NCBI GenBank assembly: GCA_012862575.1
Contig: BLSF01000075.1
Coordinates: forward strand, 62,001 to 126,000
Length of the DNA stretch: 64,000 nt
Reading direction: 5' to 3'
Source: Parietichytrium sp. I65-24A
Taxonomy: Eukaryota; Sar; Bigyra; Thraustochytrida; Thraustochytriidae
This document shows, piece after piece, positions 61,989 to 64,000 of this stretch (the first letter of the stretch is position 1; each line of letters starts with the position of its first letter). Position numbers and translations under genes: made by a program. Below the pieces are notes generated by a model. It had not been told where the DNA came from, made no database searches, and worked only from the letters and a program-made list of their open reading frames with translations.

Positions 61989-63199
61989 AATAAAACTACT
62001 GACAAGAAGAACAAATGTAGAGATTTGTGAATCTTTTTACATCAACTGTACAGATAAATACATGAATACGCAAACCAAGATGTGCAACATTCATTTATTT
62101 GTAGCACACCCTGAGCGTCTGGTGTCGCAAGCGGCCATAAAGTAAGATTGCGGTCTCGCACTGTGTACAATGAGACATCAAGTTAGTGGTGTACTCCCTT
62201 CCCTCACCCACTCGCACTTCACGACACGACCAGAAGAGATAACTCAGGGTTCCGTTATTCTAATCAGTGGTGATAGGTCAAATAAATGCCCGCCCCAATC
62301 ATCCGAACGAGACCTACAAATGTAGGAGACATCATCGTTATCTAGTTTGGCCGTGGCTACAACCCAACAACCCAACGCGGAGCATTTGAATCAGCACTGC
62401 AGAACGCCCTTCGCTCTGTATCGAACCTTCTCAGAAATATGAATGGATATACTAGATGGTTTCGTTTCATGACGGGCATGCACTACACATGCCCTCAACT
62501 GACGCGCATGAGTCGATTTTTCATCTTCGAAGGAAAGCCAACGCAACAATGCTCCGCTAGCTCGTACAAGCACGCCTGCCTCCCTTCCAATCCTCCGAAT
62601 CCCCTAGAATTTGTAACGTACGTTGCCAGCATCGCGATAATGGAGAAATAGGCGCATTTCAAATCGTGCTCGAGAACGGAGGCCTGCTCTGTCTGGACAA
62701 TTAAACGACTCAATGTCAGTGAATGATCACCTTGGTCTAAATATCGGTCTCCCGACACAGGAGACTTGATGACCAAATGGAACAGTATGCGACTCTGAGT
62801 AGCATCATCAGAGAAAATTGTCGTCACAAGATTTCCGACCCTTAGGAAAGCTGATATTGCTCATCTGCTATTCATACTGCGGAACAAACAATTCGTGGAT
62901 TGTGTTAGAAGACGAGACTTTCCATCGCAAGTGTTACCGCTCACTTCCCCGCAAACCCCCTTTGCTCCCACACCACCGAATCTCTAAACAGGTTTTCAGA
63001 AAATTGTCCGCAAGCACTAGGATGAACTTGGCGCCGGAGCCGCCAAATTTCAAATGTAGCACAAGCGACGCTGTCCCGAAGGACGCGGATAGACGGTTGT
63101 TCAGGCCAATCTACCCACAATGCTGTTTCTCCCTGGAACGGGGAAGCATCTACTGAAAGAAAGATGCCAACCAACTAATAGAGAGATAATGGTGTCGCC
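61989..63199. other. Region without a supported gene
   Basis: Short frames occur on both strands but none has recognisable protein features; one on the minus strand (62495-62827, containing IIAMLATYVTNSRGF) is the least unlikely and might be an exon of the putative right-edge gene. Confidence 0.4.
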
Positions 63200-63783
63200 A
63201 GATGCGACGACGGAGCAACCTCCGATCCTCCTCCCTCCACTCCTCGTACTGCGCGTTGTACCGCTGCACTCTACTTCACCAACGAAGCTGCATCGTTTAG
63301 TGGGTTGTGTAGAACGTAGCGGGAGTCGCTTTCGCGGGGGTGCAAAGCACGCGAGTAATTGGCCTTTTGGGGCCTCCAACTTTGTGCGATCGATAAAACC
63401 CGCACAACCTTCGCCTTCTCCACACCACCTTTGCTATATGCTTTCGTTCTTCACTTACCGTAATACGTCCATTTGATCACCATGCTCCATAACGGGGGCT
63501 GAAAGGCGTGCGCAAGATCCATCCAAATGAAAGGCTGGTAGCTGGGTCGACGTGACTTGCGCCACGAATGGCATTCACGAAGACACACGAGCAGCTGCCA
63601 GCTCGTGGGTAATCTTGCATTACTTTTGACCGAACAGAGCCAGCAAGGCGTCTCAGCTGGAGATACCGAATGCGTGGCGCACGCCTTGGGCAGCCTCTCC
63701 CACCACCCCTCTCCACAACCCCCACTCCCCCTCCCCACAGAGCTCAGCCAAATTGGGTATTCGGAATAGCCTCTCGTCATCAT
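63200..63783 (-). CDS. Possible exons of a minus-strand gene running off the right edge
   Basis: A coding-like stretch YQPFIWMDLAHAFQPPLW, then SMVIKWTYY, ends at a perfect GTAAGT donor (minus strand, near 63459). Below it, after an AG, a second stretch reads QRYNAQYEEWREEDRRLLRR and joins in phase (TAC G|TG CAG) if the acceptor GTAGAG near 63274 is used. The frame above 63550 is doubtful and probably intronic. I do not recognise the protein. The gene would begin beyond the window. Confidence 0.3.
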
Positions 63784-64000
63784 TTATACGACTGGGGCGG
63801 CAAACCGATCATCACCGCTCTCCCCTCCGCCTCCAACCGAAAGTTGACAGAACATGGCTCACTTACATATCTCACGAAATTCTCGTCACAAAGCACCAAC
63901 ACTCGCGCAAGAGAAAAGAATCATCGAACCGCCCGGCCGGGCTTTTCAGCAGAGCAATCAACTCCGCAGACCAAGACGACGCTGCATGGCCCATCAAGCC

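Overview
This window is nuclear DNA from a gene-dense, intron-poor unicellular eukaryote. The evidence is spliceosomal introns of about 70-160 bases with GTAAGT, GTACGT or GTGAGT donors and CAG/TAG acceptors, and typical eukaryotic genes: Miro, a SNAP-25-type SNARE, myosin, Prp18, RbAp48/MSI1, NSA2, a MARCH-type E3, TMTC and a NIPA-like transporter. The mixture (class II photolyase, a Roco protein with a TIR domain, a myosin with a long modular tail, a fibro-slime plus lectin receptor) suggests a heterotrophic or secondarily heterotrophic protist. A labyrinthulid-like stramenopile is my best but weak guess. I saw no organelle, bacterial or mobile-element genes.

Layout. 1-7 kb: 3' end of Miro; a Qbc-SNARE with an inserted PH domain; a CHK/aminoglycoside-kinase-like protein; a peroxisomal 2,4-dienoyl-CoA reductase ending in SKL. 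7.3-15.6 kb: a 2118-residue myosin with degenerate switch loops, convergent with a class II CPD photolyase. 16.4-25.5 kb: a large minus-strand LRR-Roc-COR-TIR gene. Its leucine-rich repeats are encoded by an array of near-identical exon-intron units, one repeat per exon, all phase 2. The 5' half is duplicated on the far side of a 489-base assembly gap. 26-33.5 kb: a NIPA-like transporter with an FN2-like N-terminal domain, a tail-anchored protein, a fatty-acid-hydroxylase-superfamily enzyme and a probably myristoylated kinase. 34-40 kb: Prp18, an unknown protein and RbAp48/MSI1. 40-49.9 kb: a multi-pass protein, TMTC-like O-mannosyltransferase, TPR protein, MARCH-type E3, NSA2 and a small membrane protein. 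51-62 kb: a SUMO-motif-rich unknown protein, a fibro-slime/lectin receptor, a small two-exon membrane protein and an MscS-like channel. The right edge may hold exons of a further minus-strand gene.

The genes do not form a pathway, as expected for a nuclear chromosome. Loose themes are membrane traffic and organelle contact (Miro, SNARE, myosin), nuclear maintenance (photolyase, Prp18, RbAp48, NSA2) and surface or innate-immunity-like sensing (LRR-Roco-TIR, fibro-slime/lectin receptor). The standout is the LRR-Roco-TIR locus. Its repeat exons are invisible as open reading frames but splice into a perfect LRR consensus, its TIR domain keeps the candidate NADase glutamate, and its symmetric-phase exons could change in number without breaking the frame.
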